Positions 1 to 8,751 of a DNA stretch of 12,867 nt are shown here, piece after piece (the stretch's first letter is position 1; every line of letters starts with the position of its first letter). The stretch comes from Larix sibirica (taxonomy: Eukaryota > Streptophyta > Pinopsida > Pinales > Pinaceae): contig NWUY0300093370.1 of the NCBI GenBank assembly GCA_004151065.3, positions 5,739 to 18,605 on the forward strand, read 5' to 3'. The translations under genes were made by a program, and so were the position numbers. Under the pieces are notes generated by a model. It made no database searches. It was not told the origin of the DNA and saw nothing but the letters and a program-made list of their open reading frames with translations.

Positions 1-595
1 TTAACCATGCTTGACTATGGTTGACCATGGTTTGGCCATGTTTGGCCATGTTTGACCATGGTTGTCCATGTGTGACTATGGTTGAGCATGTTTGATCATG
101 GTTGGTTCTCTATAGTTAATTTTGGTTGACTATGTTTCAACATGGTTGAAGATGGTTGATTTATGTTTGTAATGTTTGACCATGGATTACTTATGATGGT
201 TGATTATGGTTGACTTTGGTTGACTATGGTTGACTTTAGTTGTATTGTTGAACATGGAACCATGGTTGAGCACAGTTAACCATGATTTACTATTATTGAT
301 CATGGTTGACTAAGGATGATCATTTTTTATTATGTTTGTCAATGATTGAGTTTGGTTGGGTATCATTGGCCATGGTTGATCATGTGTTGCTAATGTTGAT
401 TATGATTAACTTAGGTCTACCATGGTTGATTATGTTTGAATATTAATGACCATGGTTTACCATGTTAAATTTTGGTCAACTTTGTTTGAATATGTTTGAA
501 TTTGGTTGGCTATGTCTGACTGTGGTTGATGGTTAGCTATGTTTGACTGTGGTTGATGGTTGGCTATGTCTTACTATAATTATATGCTCAATGGT
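1..595. repeat. Degenerate 10-bp minisatellite, TTGACYATGG-like
   Basis: The stretch is built from diverged copies of a unit close to TTGACCATGG or TTGACTATGG, with a period of about 10 bp and occasional 9- to 11-bp steps. Exact TTGAC occurs about ten times (for example at 11, 21, 52, 126, 210, 220, 230, 306 and 542), and CCATGG palindromes recur. Copies are cleaner near 1-60 and 200-240 and decay to the right. The array starts before the window and fades by about 595 where ordinary AT-rich sequence begins. The + strand is strongly T/G-rich and C-poor. No coding function is visible. Confidence 0.85.
508..561. repeat. 27-bp higher-order duplication in the minisatellite
   Basis: Two adjacent 27-bp units (508-534 and 535-561) differ at only two positions; each reads (G/A)GCTATGT, then TGACTGTGG, then TTGATGGTT. 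A partial third copy starts at 562. This is a recent duplication inside the older 10-bp array. Confidence 0.8.
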
Positions 596-599
596 TTCA

Positions 600-2230
600 A
601 CTTTTAATGCGCATTTAGGTAATTCATAGACATTTAATATGGACTTTCAATATGCATGTACTCTCCGGCCCATTTTCTATTAAAATAATTTATAGAAAAC
701 AACAAATTAGAATCAATGATATACTATGTTAGGGTAGAAGATTTAGAAAATTGTTTACTGAACACATTTGGAAGCACCTATCCATTATTACATTGTATAA
801 AGGGATCTGAAGAAGGCACATACTAGGTGTAATAAGAGTAGTTTGGCCCATGATTGTCATGGTGTTTGTACTAGAACTAGTGATAGTGGGTTATGATGAT
901 AGTGGGATGTGCAAATATAGTGTATGATGTACCCTCAAGGGGAGGCAGAGGAGTGTTAAAGTGCATTATGTTATATGGGACAAATGTATCTTTATCCTCT
1001 TAAGGTATCACGATTTCCACCAAACAAGTGTTCACGGTTCTCGGAAACCACACCTAAATCTTTTTCACTAGGCCAATCTTTAGTAGAATTATAATATATA
1101 GAATCTGAATCATGAATCAAAAGTAAAAACAAATTGTGAACCCTTGCCTATCTCTAGATGTGATGAATATGAGTACAAAAGACACTATCTAAAATATATG
1201 CTTCCTTCTAGCACTAAAGCACTAACACAATTCCAATTGGGATTTCTAAGCTTGATGAAGAAGAAGCCAAAATTAGATTATTGCTATGGTAGATCATAGT
1301 TTTGTCTTCAAGAGACATACAAGCACATATGATGCATTGCATGCAACATATATCGCTCTTTTGGCAAATGAACTAGTATTAGATGTGGAGGGGCTTAACA
1401 CTGCATTTTGAAATATAAGGGTATTTTACTATAAAAACATGCTAATAAAAGAAAGATATATATCTAGCTAAATGGTGTACAAATTATCTATAACTAGCTT
1501 TGGTGTAAACATAATTAATTATTATTAATTATATAATATTAGAATTAAACCATTAAACGTTTAGATTTCTACAATTAAAAAGAACACAACATTTCATTAT
1601 TTTGATGGAGATATCTTTGTAACTTTTACAACAAACTTAATGTATACACGAAAATAGATAAGCATATACCTAACAAATCCATTACAATGACCTAATAAAA
1701 ATATTAGATGTAAAACTTGTGATCCAATTTCAAATTACATCATCAACTTGAATTTAAGTCACAAATCTAATCATACTTAGATAATTTTGATTCTTAACTT
1801 CATGTCACCAACTCAAATTAAGTACATTGTACATTAATTTTACATTTTTACAAAATACACAATTCCATAAAAATATACACAGAACATGTTTGATAATCTA
1901 TAATTCAAACATATAATAAAACATTCTAATATCTATCCATAGTGTATAAAATTGGCAGGGTTTATTTAACCTCTAGATATTCCAACACCACCTTTATTGA
2001 TTAAGGGTGGTGAGCGATCCTACAATCATCTACGTTGAGCCTTCGTTTAGAGGCATCTATGCATTTAAATACATCAAATGGATTTGAAGTTGTTGAGCCC
2101 ATGAGAGCATAAGCAAAATAATTATATACAATTCAAATATTTAATTTTCTTTAAAAAAAATTGAGATGTTTATATTTGGAATTTAAAGGGGAGGAGAGTG
2201 AATCCTTTTGAGGGTTGAAATTTGATGGGT
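600..2230. other. AT-rich intergenic DNA, no gene recognised
   Basis: I find no open frame of useful length, no family motif and no RNA gene on either strand. Short AT-rich runs and scattered stops in all frames dominate. It may be old transposon sequence decayed beyond recognition. Confidence 0.6.
1986..2012. repeat. Short inverted repeat (CACCACC/GGTGGTG)
   Basis: CACCACC at 1986-1992 is complementary to GGTGGTG at 2006-2012, with a 13-nt AT-rich loop that adds a few further pairs. No function is indicated. Confidence 0.5.
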
Positions 2231-2236
2231 AAATAG

Positions 2237-2262
2237 TTGTCATTTACCTTTTTAAATGACAA
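2237..2262. repeat. Perfect 10-bp hairpin
   Basis: TTGTCATTTA (2237-2246) and TAAATGACAA (2253-2262) are exact reverse complements around a 6-nt loop. It lies just upstream of the tRNA-like segment. No U-tract follows, and nothing else suggests a terminator or microRNA. Confidence 0.6.
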
Positions 2263-2335
2263 TTTGAGTGACCCTAATGGTTTAAAACATGTGGTTCCTC
2301 TAAAAAATCACAAGTTCAAATCTCACATACATATA
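2263..2335 (+). repeat. Possible tRNA-derived SINE head (A-box/B-box like)
   Basis: A sequence resembling a pol III A box (TGACCCTAATGG, 2269-2280) is followed about 33 nt later by a B-box-like AGTTCAAATCT (2313-2323). Between them GTGGTT and AATCAC could pair as an anticodon-arm stem. The tail after 2330 is AT-rich. Both boxes deviate from consensus, the acceptor stem is not convincing and no target-site duplication was found. It could be a decayed SINE or chance similarity. Confidence 0.25.
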
Positions 2336-2339
2336 TAAT

Positions 2340-3233
2340 CAAGCATATGTATATATTTATATTGGAAATTAGAGACATTCTCACATGTGAACGATTAAAA
2401 TACCCAAAAGAGACCTTCATGATGATTTTTGAAACCACCAACGTTTCAAACTGCTTCAAATTGAGTCCATCTTCATGGCGATCACTCAATCCAAGGATTG
2501 GGATGAGGGGATAATATGATATAGAGATATATAAATACGAAACCGGGCTAAAATTGCTTAAGAGAGTGTGGTTGACCCACTTTGCTAAGGTTCATATTTT
2601 AGCCCTTGGATACACCTTGGAAAACAAACCTTTTGATTTGGTTTATCACAAGTTTCCATGAGTCCCTTATCTTCAATCCTTCGTCCCTATTTAGCATGTT
2701 ATTCCTTTTTTCTATTTCCAAAAAAATCTTTAATTTTTTGCACAAAAGTCTAAAAATCCAAAATGGAATGCCATGAAAAACGAATACAAGTGCAAGTTGT
2801 GCTATGACATAGATGATGTTGTTTTAATTCAATTTGCACTTTGAGATAAAATAAAATCCTTTGGAAACAAATCTATTCAAATATTAAATGAAAGATTTTA
2901 ATATCGCAAGAGCTAGATTTAGAAATGTGTTTATAGAAATTGCCAAATGCCAAAGCTGGAAAAATGGCTAGTCATGAAAAATTAGTATGACTCAATAGCA
3001 CAATTTGTCAGAGTGCATAATACAAAATCTAGTTGCTATGTTCAAATCAACCTGAAAAACATAACAATTTAACATGAAAAGACATATTATAGTATCTTGC
3101 TTCCATAAATGTTTAAGATTGAACACATTGTCATTGAACACTGATTTGACATTAGCTTTGTTTGTTGATAATTGACATTACATTGTCCATTAGCATTGTG
3201 AATATTTATTTTTGTTGAAACATTTACAACAAA
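2340..3233. other. AT-rich intergenic DNA, no gene recognised
   Basis: No coding frame or RNA gene is visible. On the minus strand a polypyrimidine tract ending in CAG lies near 3050, but the reading frame beyond it closes quickly. I cannot exclude that this is the decayed continuation of the minus-strand element that resumes at 4202 beyond the LINE insertion. Confidence 0.5.
2545..2605. repeat. 10-bp inverted repeat, 41-nt spacer
   Basis: GGGCTAAAAT (2545-2554) and ATTTTAGCCC (2596-2605) are exact reverse complements. There is no flanking duplication or coding content to make this a convincing transposon. Confidence 0.45.
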
Positions 3234-3243
3234 TCAAGAGTCA
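3234..3243 (+). repeat. Target-site duplication, left copy
   Basis: TCAAGAGTCA here is identical to 4188-4197. Extending leftwards gives 12 of 13 matching bases (3231-3243 against 4185-4197). It flanks the truncated LINE in the position expected for target-primed reverse transcription. Confidence 0.85.
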
Positions 3244-3955
3244 TGGTTCAGATGTCCCCGAGGCCCTCGAAATATGGACCGAAAATCTAGCATTCAAGGA
3301 TTATGAAGCCCTGTCGATTTTCTGGTTATGGTACATATGGTTAGCTCGAAACTAATCAGTGTTCGATGGAATCATTTTATCACCTGAGCTGATGGGATAC
3401 AGAGTTTCTGGGCATCTGGATTTCTTCCAACGGATCTCTTGTCCTATACAGACTAGACCGATCTCCATAGAGCAGATTGAAAAATCTAAGCCATGGCTTT
3501 TTTTTATGGTGCATCCACAAAGAAAGAATCCTGTCAAAGGTGGAGCAAGTGACATTATTCCCCTGTTTGTTTCGACTTACTCTTCCTTTGTTGTGGGCCT
3601 GGGCGAATGCTCCAACCATTTCGTTGAATTATCAGCTTTAAGATTGGCACTCAAGATTGCCAGTTATAAAGGCATGAGAAAGATTCAAGTCTATGGGGAC
3701 TCCATACTTGTGGTGAATTGCATGAAGAAGCAGATGAAGCCTGTCAATATTCTCCTTGAAGTTATTTGTACAGATTGTCTGCGTCTTGTTGAATCATTCA
3801 AGGAAATTTCTTTCAACCACATATATAGAGAAAGAAATGGGGAAGTTGGTTGCCTTTCCAAGATGGGGTTAAATGAACAAGAGGGATCGTGGAGAAGATG
3901 GGAGAAGATGGAGGGTTTCCTCCAAGCATATGATCCAGGACCCATTGGGGTTTAA
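3244..3955 (+). pseudogene. LINE ORF2 C-terminus with RNase H domain, broken
   Basis: The frame ending at the TAA at 3953-3955 begins at the 5' truncation. It reads through a conserved LINE segment (FWLWYIWLARN, 3320-3352), meets one in-frame stop (TAA, 3353-3355) where related elements continue into S-V-FDG, then stays open for 198 codons counted from 3359. The second half is a plant-LINE RNase H: the helix with FVELSALRLAL (Glu at residue 90), the strand VYGDSILVVN (Asp 114) and the C-terminal HIYRERN block. Two of the usual acidic catalytic positions look mutated: the first strand has KGGA where FDGA is typical, and the last motif has EVGCLSK where a D normally precedes the LSK. In intact elements RNase H removes template RNA during cDNA synthesis. 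This copy lacks the endonuclease and reverse transcriptase. Confidence 0.88.
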
Positions 3956-4187
3956 GGCCCCATCCTCCCCTATCCAAGGAGGAAGTGTTTTGGGGAGCTA
4001 ATGAAATGAATATATGTTTATAGAACCTTATATTTAGATGTTTTTACTTTACTAGATGATATATATGTTGGTTTTTTTTTGTGCGTTAGTCTCTTATCCA
4101 TGAAGAGAAGTTAAGGATGCTTAAGTCTATGTAAAAAGGATTATATTTCAATTAATATAATGTGAACTTTTTTCGAGGAAAAAAAAC
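3244..4187 (+). mobile_element. 5'-truncated plant LINE retrotransposon copy
   Basis: This roughly 0.94-kb insertion contains only the 3' end of a non-LTR retrotransposon: the end of the post-reverse-transcriptase region, an RNase H domain closing at 3955, about 230 bp of 3' UTR, and a short A-tail near 4179-4186. Identical 10-bp duplications border it. The 5' truncation, terminal A-run and variable-length duplication together are the standard signature of target-primed reverse transcription. The element lands at the 3' side of the minus-strand coding remnant ending near 4202, so it inserted into or beside an already present element. Its long open frame suggests it is younger than the surrounding Helitron sequence. 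Confidence 0.9.
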
Positions 4188-4197
4188 TCAAGAGTCA
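4188..4197 (+). repeat. Target-site duplication, right copy
   Basis: TCAAGAGTCA, identical to 3234-3243, directly follows the A-rich end of the LINE. Confidence 0.85.
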
Positions 4198-4201
4198 ATT
4201 A

Positions 4202-4516
4202 GTTGTCATCTTTGTACTTTTCATACGAGATTTCAACAAGCTTTGGCAACATTTTATCAAGAATGGGTCATCTCATAGTACAACTAATCTCTTTATTGTA
4301 TGTTTCTATTATGCAACAAAGGCTATGGTTATATGAGAACATTGTTTCTCTTTGGAAGTTGATATAGTAACAGAGGCCATTAGATGGTAAGGCAGTTGCA
4401 AGAATGACTTGGTGGAAACATTTGCAAAAAGGCTCAAATGGAGGTGCATAAACATTTTTTGCTTTTAAAATGCCTTGTACCTACGACATGCAATAGATAC
4501 ATTTATGTAATTTCTC
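4202..4516 (-). pseudogene. Broken coding remnant downstream of the OB-fold-like region
   Basis: On the minus strand a frame is open for 62 codons from 4456, then continues after one TGA (4270-4268) for 22 codons to a TAA at 4201-4199. Upstream codons back to 4516 are in the same frame with one stop. A CxxC (KCIYC) and a CKC lie about 25 residues apart, loosely recalling the zinc ribbon near the C terminus of RPA large subunits. The similarity is too weak to name a family. The LINE target-site duplication begins right after this frame ends. Confidence 0.3.
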
Positions 4517-4994
4517 TTGTATATATTGTCAATATGAAGCAAACAAGTTAAAATTGGCAAAATTATATGCCTATTTAAAAATGGAAGCAGGGTAAAAAAT
4601 TCTTGGAAGTTTTAAACATGCAACATTTAGCCAAAGGCAGGCATGGGGTGCAATTATTTTCCTGGATACTCGACAATGAAAGAATCTACAAGCGTGTCAT
4701 TGAACACTGGAGATTCCACGACGTAGGTTGTGAGATCCATTTGATCCATTTCCAACACATTTTAAAATAAATACATGGCAAGGCATCCCGAAGCAAGTTG
4801 ACGTTGTACCTAAAGGAATAAATCTTTAAAAGCTTCTACCACTTGTAATTGGAACACATAGAAATTATGTTTTGTCTTGTCATTTGTAAATGAACAATTT
4901 GAATTTGGGGTTGTATCTAATTTGTTAAAAAAGAACTGAAAGAATAGTTTGACAAGGTCAATAGTGGAGGAATAGAAAATATGAAAATGAAGAT
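4517..4994 (-). other. Interval between two coding remnants, possible intron
   Basis: On the minus strand the 5556-4995 coding remnant runs into GTGAGTAT, a good plant splice-donor sequence, and all frames then become poorly coding. AT-rich DNA with pyrimidine tracts follows until the frame around 4516. An intron is plausible, but I cannot fix an acceptor. Nothing else is recognised here. Confidence 0.3.
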
Positions 4995-5556
4995 ATACTC
5001 ACAATTGTAGTGTCATTTACAAATTCTACATTCTTTATGTTGAAGTCACGGGCCTTATTGTTTTGCTAACAACTTGTTACAATTCCAGCAATTGAACAAG
5101 CATAATATTAGTTTCTAGATACTCGCATCATGTATAGTAGTGCTTGGTAATAGCCTACAATGATGGAAAACAAGGAATATGTCATCCACATTTGTCTTTG
5201 TAGTCAAATGTATACAAGAGTCAACGTCGGCTCTTTAATACATGGTTTTCTATTTAAGTATAGAGTTTGAGACATAGAAACTTGATCTATGTGAGAAATG
5301 TTGCATAAAGTGGGGTATGAGATTATTTGTAATGGTGACATAAATAGTTAGTTGGACATATCTGTCAACTAAATCAACGTGCACAAGTTGTGCTTTGCTA
5401 GGTGAATCTGTGTTCTTGCTACATGCTAGTCCATAAATTACTAAGACAACACCTTCAAAGATACCATTGACCTTTCTTGTACATAGGTTAATGATTGACG
5501 ATGTTAAACTAATGCCAATCTTAAAGCTGATAAATAAAGGAAAATCGTTATACCAC
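4995..5556 (-). pseudogene. Broken coding region, possibly OB-fold/RPA-like
   Basis: A minus-strand frame is open for about 100 codons from 5556 to 5253 without an obvious start (WYNDFPLF at the beginning, NGIFEGVVLVIYG in the middle). Two stops follow in the same frame, then a further coherent stretch (RADVDSCIHLTTKTNVDDI), and after a shift AGIVTSC and NIKNVEFVNDTTI near 5090-4997. The alternating beta-strand pattern around LVHVDLVDRYVQLTIYVTIT resembles OB-fold single-strand DNA-binding proteins such as RPA, which helentrons often encode beside Rep-Hel. I infer the fold from pattern and context only; no diagnostic motif is certain. It shares strand and degree of decay with the Rep-Hel-EN remnant. 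Confidence 0.4.
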
Positions 5557-5622
5557 TAAAACACAATGAATTGTTAAACATATTCTTGTGTTTAAATCAA
5601 GATAAATATATAAAAGCTTAAA

Positions 5623-5650
<28 letters not shown>
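5623..5650. repeat. (TG)14 microsatellite
   Basis: Fourteen uninterrupted TG dinucleotides lie in the spacer between the endonuclease and the OB-fold-like remnants. Such a pure array is expected to be length-variable. Confidence 0.97.
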
Positions 5651-5653
<3 letters not shown>

Positions 5654-5923
5654 ATAGCACTGATCACATTACCACTTTGATTCTTGTGCATGTTTTAGAT
5701 CTTTCTTCTCATCCTTTTAGGAAGGAGGATCTCTTTTTTCCAGGTAAATTATCCCAAGGCAAATCCATGGGCACTTGCCCTAATTTTGAGGATGGTACCC
5801 AGGGTAAGCCATAGATTGTTCAGGGCACACTGCCAAGTCAACAATATAATCATTATGAGCTCACATACAATAAGTGATAAAAGTTAGCACATTCTATGTG
5901 AAAAATAAAAGTGATAAATGTCA

Positions 5924-6032
5924 TTCAACTATCATATATAGGTTAATATGATAAGTGATAATTTTCAACTATCGTATAGAGGTTAATGATACAAGTGATA
6001 ATTTACGGTTAATGATACAAGTGATAATTTAC
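5924..6032. repeat. Nested 40-bp and 26-bp tandem repeats
   Basis: Two 40-bp units (5924-5963 and 5964-6003) start with TTCAACTATC and end with AAGTGATAATT. The 3' part of the second unit is again duplicated as an identical 26-bp unit (5981-6006 and 6007-6032), starting GGTTAATGAT. Related AGTGATAA copies lie at 5870-5920. The block sits downstream of the endonuclease remnant on the minus strand. Confidence 0.85.
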
Positions 6033-6159
6033 AGTTAGTTGATTTGCATATGTGATGATTGTTGTAGATGTTTATTTTATTTTATGATGATAGAGTGTGC
6101 AATCAAGTTGCATAAGAGAAGGAAAGGAAAATGGCACAGTTATAAGTTCAATATGTTTC

Positions 6160-6712
6160 AAGTACATCAAAATGAACAATGTGAAAATGGTATATTTGAC
6201 AAAAAATGGTCTATCAATGTTCATGCATCTGTTGTTGGCCTATTTTGTATTAATCTCATCCCATGGCTTCACACATGAATTCAAATAATTGTTTTGTGTG
6301 GCAATGGTTTGCAACATGTCAACATTGAAATCCCCTACTAAAATGATATTTGTGGAAGACGTACAAATAACCATTGTTGTTGTAATAAAAGAAAACAAGT
6401 AATTGCGAGTTGTGGAAGGTGGTACATAAATGCTTGCTAGATTTACAACATTTACGCATAAATGAAATTTAAGCGCAATGGCTTCAATTCAATTTGTGGT
6501 ATGTTTTTCATATTTTTCGACATTTTTTTTTTCAAATGCGATGACACCATGGAGTCCATTAATAGAAAAGTATTGAAAATTGTTTTATATTTTGAAAACA
6601 TTGTCCTTGTTGTGTTTCTAGTTTTTTGCAAACACAAGATGTTTGCATGCATTAGATCATAATTAGAGTATCTTATCAAAATGTAGTGGAAAACGTATAG
6701 TGTTTAATGAGC
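6160..6712 (-). pseudogene. EEP-type endonuclease domain at the Helitron C-terminus
   Basis: Immediately after the helicase, a SLNTIRFPLHFDKI start (6710) and YDLMHANILCLQKTR (6660-6610) match the N-terminal 'N.N..S......I......DI.CLQET' part of exonuclease-endonuclease-phosphatase folds, with Lys for the metal-binding Glu of QET. Further on ILVGDFNVDML (6344-6312) is the GDFN catalytic motif. After a frameshift near 6268 come RPTTDA and TLIDHFLSNIPFSHCS (6240-6172), corresponding to the C-terminal 'T..DH.f.N......H' catalytic region. The 75-codon open piece 6679-6452 holds the N-terminal half. LINEs of the L1/CR1 kind use the same fold to nick target DNA; fused to a Helitron helicase it marks helentrons. 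No reverse transcriptase follows, so this is not a LINE ORF2 start. Confidence 0.82.
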
Positions 6713-6779
6713 ACAAAACATTGTGGCTAGTACTTTGCAAATAATGAACATTGGATCCAAGTTTTCAATCTGATTTGTT

Positions 6780-8150
6780 TTCAAGTCTTTGCATCTCAAG
6801 TTTCACATTGTCATTTATCGCAAAGTTTCATTCATGCAATTCATAAAGAAGGTAAAGTGACAAAATGTTTCAAATGTGTTAAAGGGTTGTGTAAATAAGA
6901 CCATGTTGTTTTATGTCAACATGATCAAATGCTAATTTGTCCATTGTGAGTCCTTAGGATTTATGTATAGTTCTTGCACATGCTACTTGAACTGGAAATT
7001 GTTGTCAAATGACAATTGGGCTTTTTTTGCAGACATTCTATGTGATACTCTTATTATAGGTGTCCATTTTAGGGATATTTGTTCACTATACAATTGTTTC
7101 ATTTTTTCCATTAGCATTTGGCAATGGATGAATTTGTAAAAACTATCCAAACAATGTTGATGTCGCGAGTTGTATAATGCATAAAGACACCATCTGAACC
7201 ATTCACAAGACCATCTTGGATATCAAAATTTCCAACAATTAGTCCAATCAATATGCCTTGTTTCATGATAATGGTTTTGGGCAGAAGTTGTTTTCCCTTG
7301 TTAGTTGAGTTTTCATCTAAAATGTCTACATGCCTATCAAATGCTTTCAGAATGCATGCATCTAAATTGATCAATGATAACATTTTGACATTATGTTCAT
7401 GGACATCTTTATTTTTGAAGAACTAGTAAAGAAATGCAGGGTCATTAGGCAATGATTTATATCATTGCTTGTTTAAAAAGGAAATATTGTCTTTAGTTTG
7501 GCAGTTATGTCTAATGCTATTTAAAATAGATATAAAATTATGATCATTTTGTCGTGTGACTTGGTGTAACTAAAATCATTTGACATTGTCTTTCCAAAAC
7601 GTATATAATATCTTTTTACCGTGGATATTTGGATGTTCAAAGACACCATTATCTCATTCGGGTTCTACTTAGTAAAGCTCAACACAAAATATGATATCCC
7701 TAGTGCCAAAGGGCTTTGTGTCTATATGGAGAGTTTCAAAAATTCTTTTGTCCATATTGTAAAGCAGTCAACTACCTATCAGTGATGCCTTGTCAATAAG
7801 GACAAAATGAAGTTGTTCATAATGGTTACTAAGGACATCCAATGTATTTGAATCCAAAGGAGATGCATTAGAAGTTTGAAATGGAAAATGCAACATATAA
7901 TGCATTGTGGAGACACCTACATTTTATGTAGCTTTCCCAATATAGGAAAGTATGACTCCTTTTGTTTATAAAGGATCACTGGAAAGTTGTTTGTTGTAGT
8001 ACTATAATAATGCTCAGAATATGGATTTGGCCACAAATGTTTTCCTTGTTCCAGCATCTGCAATAAAGAACAAACATATTGGTATATTTGGAAATTGTTG
8101 TTTCTTCATCAAAATGTCTTTTGTTATTGTTGTTCTTCATTAACTTGTTT
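6780..8150 (-). pseudogene. Pif1-like helicase domain of the Helitron
   Basis: The helicase runs from VNEEQQ (about 8144) to EMQRLENK (about 6790). Walker A survives as ADAGTRKTFVAKSI (8061-8020), with Arg where the second P-loop glycine belongs. Walker B survives as VLIDKASLIG (7803-7774), with Lys for the catalytic Glu of DEAS. Then come IDTKPFGTRDIIFC, YTFWKDNVK, VTRQNDHNFISIL (one frame, about 7809-7460, with several stops) and the open piece 7383-7111 with GNFDIQDGLVNGSDGVF, the typical 'NxxVxxGLVNG' motif. Motif VI reads ARTIHKS, stop, GLTMDKLAFD (6977-6927), a Gln codon changed to TAA. The end has YTTL and SLYLLYEL in place of 'YTALSRV..LYLL'. It would be catalytically dead even if read through. 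Confidence 0.9.
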
Positions 8151-8660
8151 TCTCATGTTAAAGTAATGGTTTGTGCTAAGTAACAATGGTTGTTTGCTTA
8201 CTTGATTCGTTGTATGTGCTTTTGATTGAAATGGTAAAGTAGATATAATACGATGAAGATCAATTTGGACATCATATTTATCAAGTGCATTAGTTATTTC
8301 ATTTTGTTGCATATCAATTTTGATGTCGAATATAGAAGAGGACTTATTTTCACTAGTACAAGCAACATTATCAATGACGCCCCATGTGGGCTTTATTTTA
8401 GCAGTGAAAAATGACTCAACCTTTTGGATATTTAACTTATGAGCCAAGAAAGCTTCATACCAAGTTTTTTTCCTCGGTGTCTCGACAAGGAACAAACAAC
8501 ATCAATTTCTCCTTGTAGAAATTCTCAAGGTAAAAATGTTGATTATGTATAATGTATCTGATTACATGCTTATTTTCTTTCATCATTTGATTTTCCCAGA
8601 TCCCCATGTGTAACATGAAACATATTCAGCTAGACATATGTCTTCAAATGTTGCATGTCT
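8124..8660 (-). pseudogene. Rep-helicase linker region of the Helitron
   Basis: Between Rep and helicase the minus strand keeps the usual linker landmarks: FEDICLAEYVSCYTWGSG (about 8650-8590), then NFYKEKLMLFVPCRD (within 8541-8458), corresponding to the 'YYREMLMLFxPWRxE' segment seen before Helitron helicases. A frameshift near 8466 leads into a 123-codon open piece ending at 8124 with QVNEEQQ, the '(L/V)NxEQ' signature that opens Pif1-type helicases. Some stretches between 8590 and 8550 are too degraded to read. Confidence 0.75.
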
Positions 8661-8751
8661 CATAAGTTATTTATCAACAACAAAGGAATACATAATGTCC
8701 TAGAACCATTAGGGTCATGCACTTTAGAACACATGATCTTTGAGAGGGGGT

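Noticed and set aside
1-595. CRISPR-like array
   Set aside because: Units are contiguous and diverged with no unique spacers, and the window is eukaryotic; it is a minisatellite.
1940-2005. LTR start with a polypurine-like tract on the minus strand (AAAGGTGG then TGTTGGAATATC)
   Set aside because: No matching opposite LTR end, no 5-bp duplication and no retrotransposon coding sequence on the internal side were found.
3352-3945. Three minus-strand ORFs under the LINE
   Set aside because: They are antisense shadows of the RNase H frame on the + strand.
5626-5814. + strand ORF of 62 codons starting in the TG repeat
   Set aside because: Its start is an artefact of the (TG)14 array. The remaining residues (FFPGKLSQGKSMGTC) match nothing I know, and it lies in a repeat-rich spacer of a minus-strand element.
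6039-6662. + strand ORFs opposite the endonuclease
   Set aside because: The minus strand carries GDFN and the other EEP motifs here; the + frames are AT-rich and featureless.
6160-6712. Endonuclease as the start of a LINE ORF2
   Set aside because: No reverse transcriptase follows, and the domain continues without a gap from the helicase end (YTTL, SLYLLYEL, EMQRLENK) on the same strand.
7111-7383. Intact 90-codon minus-strand gene
   Set aside because: It is one open island of the broken Pif1 helicase (DGLVNG motif); helicase similarity continues beyond both ends in other frames or across stops.
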